NCBI GenBank assembly: GCA_038503065.1
Contig: JBCAMK010000001.1
Location: 682,001-746,000 of the forward strand
Source of the DNA: Paragyromitra xinjiangensis
Lineage: Eukaryota; Ascomycota; Pezizomycetes; Pezizales; Discinaceae
Direction: 5' to 3'
Length of the DNA stretch: 64,000 bases
The notes under the pieces are model-generated. The model was not told the DNA's origin. It saw only the letters and a program-made list of their open reading frames with translations, and searched no databases. Shown here in pieces: positions 1 through 11,082 of this stretch (position 1 is the stretch's first letter; each line of letters begins with the position of its first letter). The position numbers and the translations under genes are program-made.

Positions 1-368
1 GTTTCGTTGAAGCATATTGCTAAGGCTGTAATTAGTTGTGGTAGCGGGGCAAAGGCTGGATTATTTGCCTGGGTCTCTTGGTATTATCTTGGGCGATTCT
101 ATTTGCATATAGCCTACAAGGAGGCAGTATGCAATTAGTGGGTGGGCAAGGGAATAAAACTGAGAAAATCGATAAAGGAGGAGAAACCATGGGGCGCAGA
201 TGACTGCGAGTGACGGTTGATGAAACACGTATGGTTTGGAAATGATTGCTTTCGGATGAATTTATTCCTTCGTCCTATACATAACACAACACAGTAGGTT
301 GTTGTTGATTACATGTACTTACGATCACCCCACACAATATCGCACTCTGTCTTGTATTGGGCTTCCAA
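1..368. other. Window edge, no gene seen
   Basis: Sequence downstream of the FAN1 stop codon. I see no open reading frame or RNA gene that can be supported. It may contain the 3' UTR of FAN1. Confidence 0.5.
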
Positions 369-3162
369 CTAAGGTTTTATTTTGCAAGTTCCTTCTTTTT
401 TTGTTTTCTTTGTGACAGCCGCGCACAATTCTACCTTGACACCAGCGCCAGATAAAACGTGAATCCAGAGTCTTTGTTTATCGCTTAATCTGTCGTTTTC
501 GGATTTGACTGTACAAGCGTTGATATTGATTAAAAACAGAAATCAAGATAAACCGTGCAAAAACTACTGGAATACTCTACCTTCTGAAAACATGCATTGC
601 TTCTTTTTCGGGTTCCAGAGGAATAAGTCTGGGAGCCCAGATCCTCGTTGACGATATTCTTGGCATAGCTAGGGGTACGGAATTCAATACCGGTGTTGTA
701 AGGTGAGGATAGTAAGAGGTGAAAGGATACTCACAACTTTGCAAATAGCTCCAAGGGCATCTCCACCAATACACTAGTTTACTTCTTAGCGCCTGCTAGA
801 CACACCCATAAAACTATAAAATCACCAAAGTGAAGGAAAGCAGGTAAACAAACATCAACGATCTCCAAAAGGTCTTCTTTCGCAAAGCTCCAATCTAGGC
901 CCACGACGCAGGTCTTTCTTTCTCTGTGATCTTTATCGAAATCCTCTATAATTTTTGTTGCCCCACCGTTCGATAACTCAACTAGTCGGTGGTTGATTTC
1001 GCTCGCACGGGCAGGGTAGAAACCGTCTGTAAACAAATCTAACGGGCATGTCTGGAACTGTGTCTGGAAAACATTTGGGAGGTATAGGAATATGATATCG
1101 TAGAATAAATATGCAAACAACGTTTTAATAATCCCCCCTTCGGAATGAAACCCTTTCCACCCTTCGATTCGGTAGCGGGAGAGACACATCTCTTCCACGC
1201 TGCACTCACCACCTTCTGCCTCGTCTATCCAGGCCGTCTTTCGTCCCACGGCAGAATCCCCTGGCTGAACTTTCTGAACAATTTGCTCGCCTAGAATACT
1301 TCTTTCGCTTGGCTGGGTCAATCTGGCGTGTCCGAAATCGTGTTGATCCCGTTTTGGTACACGTAACTTTGGTTCTAGTTTCGTGATCCGTTTTTGCAAG
1401 TCGTAGTGATATATCAAGTGTGTCTCTGGATCTTGTAATCCTGCTTCACAAGTCTTTAATGCCTTACGAAGCCAAAGCTTCTTGTTCATTTCCGAAGTCG
1501 TATTTTTGGTTGGCGCGGGAGTGATGGCAGCCATGTAGTGTTCTTCGATCAGAGCCTTCCGTTGATACCATCCGCCTCTCCGAGCAGAATGGTGACCGTG
1601 TTGTGCGAGCAGTGCGGCGAGAACCTCGTGCTCTCGTGAATATTCTTTGAGACGGCCGAGAACATATTCACCCTTGTGGACTATCCTAGTTAAGACCCAA
1701 GTCGCGGAAAAGCGTCTTAGGTAAACCCTCTCTAGCTCTTCTTCCTCGTTTCCTCTCCCCCTGGCCTTGTCTTCGGCGATGAGACGTTTCCATTTCTCGT
1801 ATATGTCTTCGAAGATTGCTTTTACTTTTTCGAGTCCGTCTTTGGTGGCCACGCCTGGGTTTTCGAGGATTTCGTCGACAGAGGATTGGAGTTTTATGCT
1901 CTCTTCAAAATCGAGGAGGGATGCGCGCGTAGGGAAGATATTAGATGTGCGGGATACGATGTAATCGGGGAAATTTCGACGTTGAGTTCGTGCGAGGATC
2001 ACGGTTGTGAGGGATTTTTCAGTCCATTCTGAGGAACGGTAAAATACGAGGTGAACTCGTTCGAAGAGAGTTGTAGTAGTGGAATTAAGGCGGATAAGGG
2101 AGCCTGGAGATATGGAAAGACATAGAAGATTAGGGAAATTCTTTTGGATATTTTCGACTGAAAGTAGTTTATACAGAGATCTAATGACATGAAGGGTATA
2201 ATAGAACGCTGGCAAGAGTGATATGACATGATCTAAATAGGGTGGAAGAGAAAAAGAAAGGTGGGCTGTACCAGTCTTTTCCAATATCTTCCGCACGAAA
2301 TGGTTATCGCGGGTGAGATAATTTCCTTTCTTATCGAAGCTGAGCTTGAGTTGTCCCTTAGATCCTAACCCGACTTGTCTTCCTGAAGCTTTCTTTAACG
2401 CTGCTACTAGCTCTGCTTTGTTAGATCCAGTACACTTCGCCTCTTTCGCTATCGATTTTAACTCTTCTAGATTTAGTAGGCCAGCAGCTTCTTGGAGGGT
2501 AGTTATGCAATTTTCGCTCTCGGCGAAGGCGACTTCAGGTGACTGGAGGGTTTTGCAGGCAGTAGTCATATCGGCTATGTCATTGTAATAGCCAAGCTTG
2601 TTTTCACGGAACCAAGCAGATGTTTTGCGGAGAAATAGGCGGACATATCTTAAAAGATAGCTGTAGTTAGTACGCCCTGAAGCAAGGTTAGGTGGTCGTG
2701 AATTGCGTACAGAAACTGGGGCTCATATTCTAAGGAGCGATATTTTGCGAAAATATCTTGCTCAGCATCCGAAAACAAGTGCAACTCGTCTTGCAGTACT
2801 GTATCGAGAGCTAGGTTGAAGGCGTCCACGTACATGGACCTTCTATATTTTCCGGTTCTTGTGTATTCTTGCACGACTTCGTCGTTATCGTCAGCAGCCG
2901 GCAGGGATGCATCAAGCCCACCATCTGGATCGTCAAACGCTGCAGCATCAATATCTGCAGAAATTTGTGAATCATCTTTCTCTGAATCTTCTGGGGCAGT
3001 CTCTTTTCCTTTTCCTTTGTCCTTGCTTCCTAAAGATGGGCGCGAGTGAACGCGTTTTACGCGCTTGGAAGGCCTGCTGTCAGTAGCCTCTTTCTGTAGG
3101 TTCAGGTTACTGTTGGATTCCAACTCATTCCTGCTGGACTGGCTGAGGGCTTCCAAGACCAT
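369..3162 (-). CDS. FAN1: FAN1-type structure-specific nuclease (Fanconi-associated nuclease 1)
   Basis: DNA-repair nuclease of the FAN1 family, which cleaves flap and branched DNA during interstrand-crosslink repair in the nucleus. I resolve six exons: 3162-2711, 2648-2272, 2103-854, 773-735, 668-581 and 508-369, giving 781 residues. The first ~150 residues are acidic and disordered. A SAP-like segment (LEELKSIAKEAKCTG) follows, then the conserved core LFERVHLVFYRSSEWTEKSL. The VRR_NUC domain is split over the last four exons. Visible motifs are EGWKGFHSEGG, CIGGDALGAICKV, GSGLPDLFLW and the catalytic EVK followed by SENDRLSD. The 168-nt intron 2104-2271 keeps the frame open, so an unspliced reading would wrongly include it. 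Intron 2649-2710 carries a TACTAAC branch point. The gene is divergent from SEC63. Family assignment is firm and exon edges are inferred by eye. Confidence 0.92.
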
Positions 3163-3674
3163 GGTGAATATGCCGTCTCAAGAAAGAACAATGAGAAGAC
3201 CCTCGATATTGGGGGGGTTCAGCCAAGTCATAAGGGTTAGGGCTGAGATCTGCATACAAACTTCCGACCTGGGCTCAGGTGTGGCTTAGTCAGATGCAGG
3301 GGAACAACGGCGGGCTTTGGCGAAAAAGTCAAGAGGACACGATGCTCTCTTGGGCCACTTTACACTTGTTGCGCTCATTCATTCTCAACTCCACCACTCC
3401 TTCTTTCTTTCCATCCGCCTCCTCTCCCCTCTGATAGAACTTCAGCGTCTCCTCTAATAGGGTCCCCAGGCAAGCGGAACCCCCCGCTAATAAATATTAA
3501 ACGTTCAACATCGACCAACTTTCGCCGCTCCTTTTGATTAGAACAAGCTCCTTTCACTTCTTCCCCGCCACTGTTATACCTCAGTTTCTCGTCTCACCTC
3601 GTCTAAATAGAAGCAACGAAGAAAGAGGAAGCTAGAGATACGGCAGCAGGCGAAGCGCTGCAGTTCTCGCCATT
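3163..3674. promoter_or_regulatory. FAN1/SEC63 divergent promoter region
   Basis: A 512-bp interval between two outward-facing start codons, so both promoters must lie here. It contains GGGTTAGGG at 3234-3242, a telomere-repeat-like (telobox) sequence close to the FAN1 start, and CT-rich stretches nearer SEC63. No open reading frame here has homology that I recognise. Use of the telobox is an inference. Confidence 0.6.
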
Positions 3675-6079
3675 ATGTCGACAGACTATAATTACGATGA
3701 TAAGGTACAGCTCTTTGTTGGTTGAATGGGAGCGATTTTGGACTGGAAGAAAGGCCAAGTGGGGACAACGAACTTATGGCTAATTTGAGCTTTCCACGAC
3801 CACAGGGACAATTTTTCCCATATTTTATTCTTACACTCTCTGGGCTGGTCCTCGTACCACTCACTTATTCCACCTTCGCACCCAGTAAACGTAGCTATTC
3901 CTATTCCCTCTAACCTTCAAGTGACGGAATCGCTGATTTTGCTTTCAGAACCTGGCCTTTCAAAGACTCCTCTGCTAAAGGATAATGCCTATAAACCACC
4001 AAATAGCGATCTCATCGATGGCGCACGCCGCCGACAAGCGAAACGGGAGCGCCGCCTGAAACGCTTCACTTCCATTGTTATCGGTTGGGTATTGTTTGCA
4101 TACATGGTTTACCTTATTGCTACTGCCAAAGACGTTGAAGGCAAAATCTGGGATCCTTATGATATTTTGGGAATTAGCACAGTATGTCTTTTGAGGTGCG
4201 GTGTAGTTATGGGTAGAGTTTTGCTAACAGGACCTTGAATTCTAGTCCGCTAGCGAGAAAGCAATTAAGTCGCACTACCGGAAACTCTCTTTGAGATACC
4301 ATCCCGATAAGATCCGTGCCACCGAAAACCAGACCGTTGAGATGCTGAATGAGCATTTCTCGGAGCTGACGAAAGCCTACAAAGCATTGACGGACGAAGA
4401 GGTTCGCAACAACTATGTTCAATTTGGTCATCCGGACGGGAAACAGGCTTTCTCCATTGGGATCGCCTTGCCCGTTTGGATTGTCTCTGAAGGAAACTCT
4501 TACTATGTTCTTGCTGTATATGGGTTGCTGTTTGGGATTCTACTGCCTTACACTGTTGGCCGCTGGTGGTACGGAACTAAGAAGCATACTAAGGATGGTG
4601 TTTTGATGGAGAGTGCCGGAAGTCTTTTCAGGGCCTATGACGAAGGTATCGATCAAAAGAAACTGGTGTCAATTTTGACGGTTGGTGAAGAAATGAAACA
4701 CGTGACTGGTGGCAGACGGGAAAAGGAATGGATCGGAAGCGAAGAAGCAACAATTGAACGCAAAATTCGTGAAGCAGGAGTGCCTGAGAGGGAGCTAGCT
4801 GCTTTGCAGGAACTGGATGGCTGGCAGCGAAGAGCTTGCGGGCTGCTATGGGCGTATCTTTATAGGGTTGATTTGGGAAGTGAAAAACTTGAAAACGGTA
4901 TGTTTTCCACACCATCATTAAGCCATTTACTATTAGCCATGTGTACTGATGACATGTAGCTAAACTGGATATTGCCCCTGCGGCGGTTGCGCTGAACAAA
5001 AGTTTTCATGCAATCTCACTCGCTTACACCAACACCCAGCCAATTCTCGCTTCTATGTCTTTAAATCAAAGTCTCATCCAAGCTATCGCTCCCGACCACT
5101 CGCCGCTTCTTCAACTCCCTAACTTTACCAACGAGATCGTGGCTGCTGTTGAGCAGGATGGTGGTAAGAATCATTGGACCGTCCAGCGCTTCATGACCTG
5201 CCCCGATGATAAGCGCCGGAAACTGTGTGTTGGCCAGGGACTTCTCTCAGAAAAGCAGTACGAACAAGCCATTCACTTCGCCAAGAACCTTCCTGCCCTT
5301 TCCGTTGAGGATGCCTTCTTTAAAGTTATGGGCGAAAAATACATCACCCCCTCAAGTTTGGTCCAATTCGTCGTAAAATGTAGAGTCATCCCCCCTGGAT
5401 CCAAGGCACCCGCTGTCGACCCTAAAGATCTCATCGACGAGGACCCAGAAGAAACCGATGTCGAAGCTCTCCTTGGCCGTAAATCACCCCGTAAGTCGCA
5501 GCCCAAGAAGGGCGAAGAAACCCCTACTACACCGTTGGCACACGCACCATTCTACCCAAGAGACTATGCACCAAGCTGGCAAATTTTCCTAGCGGACGCG
5601 AAGCAGGCCAAGATGATTGTTCCACCACAGGCAATCACTAACTTCGAGAAGAGCACCGATAACTTCGCCATTCAAACTTTCAAGATGCAGTTCCAGGCAC
5701 CACCGCAACCGGGTGAATATACATTCGTCATGCACTGCATTAGTGATTCATATCTTGGTGTGGATACCAGACGGAGCGTCAAGTTGGTCATCAGCGATCC
5801 TAGCAAGGTAGAAAGGATTATTGAGGAGGATGAAATTAGTGAACCAGATGAAGGTATGTTTCTTCCCACGGCTCTCTTGAAGGGGATACCAGAAACTAAT
5901 CAGCATCTCCCATCATAGACTCAATTGCCGGACAAATGAATGCTATGCGCGGAGGCCCCGTTAAAAAGAAGAAGGCTCCCAAAGACGACTCATCGGAAGA
6001 GGAGGAGTCTGATACTGATGGAGAGCAAGCCGCTGATGAGAGTGAAACGGATACGGACACGGATACGGACGAGGAATAA
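3675..6079 (+). CDS. SEC63: SEC63, ER translocation J-protein
   Basis: Endoplasmic-reticulum membrane protein of the Sec62/63 translocon; its lumenal J-domain recruits Kar2/BiP for post-translational import. The first exon codes for MSTDYNYDDK (3675-3704). It is spliced to 3806, which starts GQFFPYFIL, the first membrane segment. A second membrane segment (IVIGWVLFAYMVYLIATA) precedes WDPYDILGIS, the start of the J-domain, whose HPD lies at RYHPDKI. A third membrane segment (YYVLAVYGLLFGILLPYTVG) follows, then the cytosolic Brl domain (TWQ-like PSWQIFLAD block near 5570). The protein ends in an acidic tail of repeated DT pairs, the expected Sec62-binding tail. At least six exons; the last intron lies near 5853-5918. 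Order and length are normal for the family. Confidence 0.95.
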
Positions 6080-6561
6080 ATCGTCGATATCCGTTTTTTT
6101 ATCTTTTTCTAAATCGTGCTGCGGTTTTTTCTTCATTTGATTTCATGGGGCTTTTTTTACTTGCATATTGTATGTTTTGTTATAATTCTATTCTGTTTTA
6201 GGGCGATGACAAAAAAGGGTTGGTTTGGGCTGCGATTCTAGCTTATAACAATTGTAACCGGTGTTGTGATGTATTTTGTACTGTTATGTTTGATGTCTCT
6301 TTTGTCTTTTTTTCTGCGACGCTGAGTGGACGTTGTAGATAGAAATATGGTGTGAAGCAACCCTCAGCTATTGTAGCGTCGATACACACTTGGTTGCATA
6401 CGCTTGTCGCAATGCTTAATGCATGGATTTCCCTGACCTTCCATTCTTTTGGCTACAGGGGTTCAGTCTTTAATTAGGCACCATTTACTTGCCTCTCACA
6501 GCCCTGCAGACCTAAGTGACTGCATATTTCCTTGCGTTGCTAGTTCTGGTTGCATCCCAAG

Positions 6562-6608
6562 AGGACAGATCGCGGTTGCGCTACACGAGGGAACTTGAGA
6601 TCTGTCCT
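6562..6608. repeat. 10-bp inverted repeat, hairpin
   Basis: AGGACAGATC at 6562-6571 is matched by its exact reverse complement GATCTGTCCT at 6599-6608, leaving a 27-nt loop. It lies in non-coding DNA, 480 bp past the SEC63 stop. Function unknown. Confidence 0.6.
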
Positions 6609-6946
6609 TGGAATTCGTTCGGGAGGCAAGTGAGCTAGCGGGATGGTGGGCCGATGATAGTGAGATTCATAATTCCGGTTCGATTCATAATGCTTGGCTA
6701 GGGATCATTAGGCTGAAGTAAGGCTATGGCATTTGGCAGTGTGTTCATTGATTCTCACTCGTTATGGATGCTGGAGTGATCATTGGGAGTGTGTTTCCTG
6801 ACATGCATCTAGGGACTCTGGGAGCTATTTGGAATAACAACTTGGTGTGGAGGGGTGAGGTCGCTTGGTAGGGGCAAGGTAACTAATGCAATATCAATTT
6901 ATTGTTTAAACCTATCCTTCAACGATGTCTGATCTGGGACAAACTA

Positions 6947-6970
6947 ACTACTACTACTAGTAGTAGTAGT
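6947..6970. repeat. 24-bp perfect palindrome of (ACT)4/(AGT)4
   Basis: Four ACT triplets are followed directly by four AGT triplets, making an uninterrupted palindrome centred on CTAG. It is probably a microsatellite inversion. No gene overlaps it. Confidence 0.85.
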
Positions 6971-9831
6971 AATTCGTTTACGTATCCAACCTCTAGAGTT
7001 ATGACGAAGGACAGCCGAACTTCGTAGGGGGAATTTTTTTTTAAATGAAGGTGGAGCATGGAAGGTGTAGAATTGGCAGTTGGTAGTGGTGACACATTAA
7101 AACTAAGGGTAACTATCTTTCGAAAGAAGGCTTAAGAAAGCTTTCAAATTATCGTCGGTAATCACACGGGCAGCTTTTGGTGGCCCCTTTGGATGAGTGA
7201 TTGAGTAACACAGCCTCCCAATCTAATAGAGGGTTGTATTCTGGTCTTTAATAATCGGGAACCGAAGCCTTGTTCCTAGGCGGCTTGATAATAGTGATCG
7301 AGTGATATTCAGTGATTGTAGGTTTGCCAGTTAAATATTGAAGTGCTGAGAGCTGGGAAAACTCTAAATTCTATATATTTGAGGAGGATAATGAAATATT
7401 TTAGGTTATAGGGCGTGGCTGATTATTTGGTTGTAGAGACTGATCATGGTGTAGAAACGTTTTCCCTTGGATTTTATAAACAGAGGGGGGGAGTGAATAT
7501 AAATTCCTAGAACTTCCACTGAAGCAGCCCTATTTTACCCTATCACACTACATGTAAATGGTTGATGAGACGAGTTAGGTCAAACAAGTTTCAAATAACT
7601 GGCGGTTGGGGCTATGAAGTTGAGGTTGAGACGGTAATGTTTTTGAAGTCTTCGAAGTCTTCGAAACCGGTAAGTATCGCTGAGGCTCGATTATGTTGCT
7701 TGACCGGGAACCACTGAGGGTAGGAGATCGAAGTTGCAGAGGTAATACCCCTCAGTTGCGTGATATGGTCAGTGCCATAGCTTCTATCGTGTAGTCTGGG
7801 AGAGGAACATCGTTATTATTCAAATTTGAGGTATCCCTGAGTTGGGCCGTAAGGATGAGAGAGAGTGGTATAAATACCCTAAGGATAACTTCACTTAAGT
7901 GATTTGGCTTGAGCTCCGTGCTAAATGTGCATCTCCGAAATTTCCTTGTTGAAGTTCTATGAGAATTAATTCCAAAGTCTTTCTGATCCTGCTGCTAGGA
8001 AAACTTAAGACTCACCATAGTAGAGTCGCGAGTTGTCCCATCTATGTACTCTTTAGATCCATGTAACATGAGGTTTTCCGGTAACTGTATATAGTGGTCT
8101 CTCACAATAGCGTGGGCATCCTGGGTTAGGTTCCCTTGCTTATGCTGGACTGAAAGCAGAAGAGGGAGCTTTCACGTAGTCGCACGAACTGAACCACTCC
8201 GGTTCATTGTAGGATAATTTCTGACCACAATAGGTTATCAAGCAGGAATCTTGGAATAGAGTTGCTCGATGCGGCCTGGTTTTAGAAATGACTTTTGATG
8301 TGGAGTTGTAGTTATGACAGACATAAATATGTCAGGAGACATGAATGCGTTTGAGATTGATAGTTCTTGCTTGAGTTTCCATGACACTAGTAAGGGTAAA
8401 TAAGAGGCGCGCATTTATCGGTGCCGCCTGGTGGTCCCAAAGCTCTATAGAATATGCTTTTCTAAGTGCTTCCCGAGGTACCCGAGAATAGGTCTATTGG
8501 ATACATTTAGTTCCCGGAGGGGTATTTGAGAAGCGAGAGAAGCCGAGAGACTTACGGCTACTAAAGTGGATCGTCCTGAATGAAGAACCTTGTAGTTTCC
8601 TTCTTAAAGTAACAGACACGCTGTTCGACTTCCGCGCGTGGAAATGAGATCGTGGAAATGCGCCATTCTGATGAAGGGCTGTCCAAGCCTGGATTTGCTG
8701 TAGAATGCAGTTCTTCTACCACGATTTGAAGTAAAATACCGGGATGTACCCCCTTGTGGTTGCTAGGTTCTGAGGTACTAATCAAAACTGTCAAATAAGT
8801 ATGTAAGTTGAGTATGAGAATGCCAGACTCCTGTACCAAACTCTCGGCAGTGACATTCTCCCATCCTGAGTGGCCACTTGACATCCCAATTTTAGGACAA
8901 GAAGCTTGTCTCGATAGTAGGGTTACCACTCGCGGGTTGATGTAGAATGACTGGAAGTTCAACTTCTTACGAGAGCGTAGTAATGTATCTTGGTCATGTG
9001 TTTGATTGTAGAAAGAATCTCTCCACTGAGAGATGGTACGGCTTGGTTTCGTGAAAAGGTGTGATATCCCTCTTCCAACGTGTTAATGTTCTCCTGCTAT
9101 CGTCTGTGTGCATGAGTAGTACTAGATCCTTTGGAGTTCCATAGTTTGGGTGCGCGTGCTTAAACTTTGGTATGGGGTTTTGGATCCATATACTATAGAG
9201 TAGTGTAGGGCTATAATCGGGGCAGGATTTGTTGGTGTATTGATTGTGATCTATGAATCGAGTGTTGAAATGTGAGTATTGTAGCGAATTAGTGCTTTCG
9301 GGAAGGATGATATGGTGAGCTGAACTTGTTGGAATGTTGATGGCTTTAATTAGACGTGTTGGGTGTGATGGATGGTGTGATGGTGTTGGTTGGAGGTGTT
9401 GGTTTATGGATGGACGTCGGGTTTTGGGTGCAAGTCACGAGGGCACTCTGAGCCCTAAGGACGAGAGAAGCCCTTAAATCATCGCTCGATCAGATAGCTA
9501 GTTATCTTTGTATAAAAGTATATTCTTTCGCAAATTCATATCGTTCTTCGTACACATCATCTTCCTATCCCCAGAATCAGATAAACACCCGAGAAAACAA
9601 AACTCAACGATGAAGACAACGACCGAAAAAGCACAATACAGCACATGTATAAAAAAAAGGTCAAATCCTGGTGAAACATCGCTAAAACATGAAGCAGCAG
9701 GAAAGATAATAAAAGACACAATTATCTATCTACCGAGTACAGACAAGCAGCAATTACTTTGTTCTTGTTGGAGATGGTTAGCTCCAAGGGGGCTAGTTAA
9801 TAGGTAGCAGGGGTGGGGAAGAGGTAGGGAT

Positions 9832-10629
9832 CTAGGAGATCACGCAGCAAGAGTTCTGCTTCTTGGCCTATGCATGTGTTAGTCACTGTGCAAGTTCATT
9901 AATCTGCACACTTCTCATACCTGAGTGTAGAACATCTTCGAGGCACTACTCAATCCCTCACTCCTGGCAACCAAGTTGTCGATCTTCTCACCCCGCTCCA
10001 ACACGCTCTCAATAGTCTTATGCAGGACGATCTTAGTCTCGTCCAGCTCCTGCTGAATCTTCATGATGCTGTCTGCTTGCCGTGGGTCCTGGTACTTGAC
10101 GATGTACTCACCCAGTTGCGGCATATCAAGCGTTGGTGATCCCTCTACCCATTTCGCGCGGGTGTGCAGTGTTAGAAACTCATCGATTATCTGCGAGAGG
10201 AGCTTGTGTGCAACGAGCTTGGGGTATTCGTGGTCGGAGATTATTACACCGGCGATACCCTCGGAGCGGCCATAGACATGGAAGGTGTACGCTATGGGGG
10301 TTATGTTAGTGAATGAAAGTTACGTGCATCCTCCGGAGGGGAGTGGAGTGGTTCCGGGGGAGGGTGGGGGCGTCGTACATTGCTCTTCGATGTCCTGACG
10401 GGATGCGGGACCGGTGCGTTCCGCGACCGTCCCTGAGAACATCGTCAGGAACTCACCAACGGTTGAGCGCTGGAAGTAGCTGAAGCTTGAGAGGTCCTTA
10501 ACGGCACATAACTCGTGTGCCGGCTTGGGGGTGTTGCGGATCACCTTGAGAGCTGGAGGTTAGCTTCCTATCTAGACCATGATGATGGTGCGGGGAAGCG
10601 GTGCTTACGCCGATGTAGTAAATTTTCAT
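9832..10629 (-). CDS. YKT6: YKT6, prenylated R-SNARE
   Basis: Longin R-SNARE acting in ER-Golgi, vacuolar and autophagosomal fusion. Exons 10629-10609, 10544-10379, 10291-9921 and 9867-9832 give 197 residues, the usual length. The longin domain starts MKIYYIG then VIRNTPKPAHEL. The SNARE helix (QQELDETKIVLHKTIESVL) carries the zero-layer arginine in LERGEKIDNL. The last exon is only 36 nt and encodes AKKQNSCCVIS, so the lipidation motif is CC plus a CVIS CAAX box. This exon lies beyond the longer frames and is easy to miss. The terminal serine favours farnesylation over geranylgeranylation, by general CAAX rules. Confidence 0.96.
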
Positions 10630-11082
10630 GATGGCAGATTCTAGCTGTAGAGAGTTGTGCTTGTGATAGAGTGTGAAGTGGATTAGGGTATGAGTAGAGC
10701 AATGCTAGAGTTAAGGGATGTTGTTGGGTTCTCGTTGTACGGTATCGTTGGGTTGAGTTCCAGCGGCTTAGGGGATGGGGACACAACATCAGCTGGTGTT
10801 ACAAGAGGCGAAGCAGCCCAGCCCCAATGCCTTGAAAGGATGTATTCTGCACGTAATTCTTGGCACAAAGCGTGTGCCCCAACGGAAATGGGGATCTCGA
10901 ACAGTCACTCGGCGCTGCATCTCTTGGACGTCACTTTTGGGGTAATGCCTATCTACGTATCAATTTGCATCGGGGGCTGAGGCTGATGTTCTGCAAATAT
11001 CTCTTTGCTTCGATAAATAAACAGACCCCGCATTTCGTCGTGGTCTATAAAGCATGGAGGTCCCTCGTCCTGTGTTGAGCCA
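10630..11082. other. YKT6 upstream region
   Basis: Divergent interval between YKT6 and the hypothetical gene starting at 11083. It presumably holds both promoters. I see no third gene and no clear TATA box. Confidence 0.5.

Larger units (their letters stand above)
6080..9831. other. 3.75-kb gene-poor interval
   Basis: Between the SEC63 and YKT6 stop codons I find no reading frame with recognisable domains. The longest is a 133-codon frame on the minus strand at 8561-8962, with no family resemblance, no flanking splice-linked exons and no clear promoter, so I do not call it a gene. The stretch holds a perfect palindrome (6947-6970) and a hairpin-forming inverted repeat (6562-6608). It may be eroded transposon DNA or long non-coding transcription; nothing here decides that. 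Confidence 0.6.

Noticed and set aside
2104..2271. In-frame continuation of FAN1 through 168 nt
   Set aside because: The stretch has GT-AG ends and its translation has no counterpart in the family, while splicing restores the FAN1 core; treated as an intron.
6676..6686. GGTTCGATTC resembling a tRNA T-loop on the plus strand
   Set aside because: The flanks do not pair and no anticodon arm precedes it.
8561..8962. 133-codon minus-strand frame in gene-poor DNA
   Set aside because: No domain, no splice-linked neighbours and unremarkable composition; frames of this length occur by chance in 3.7 kb.
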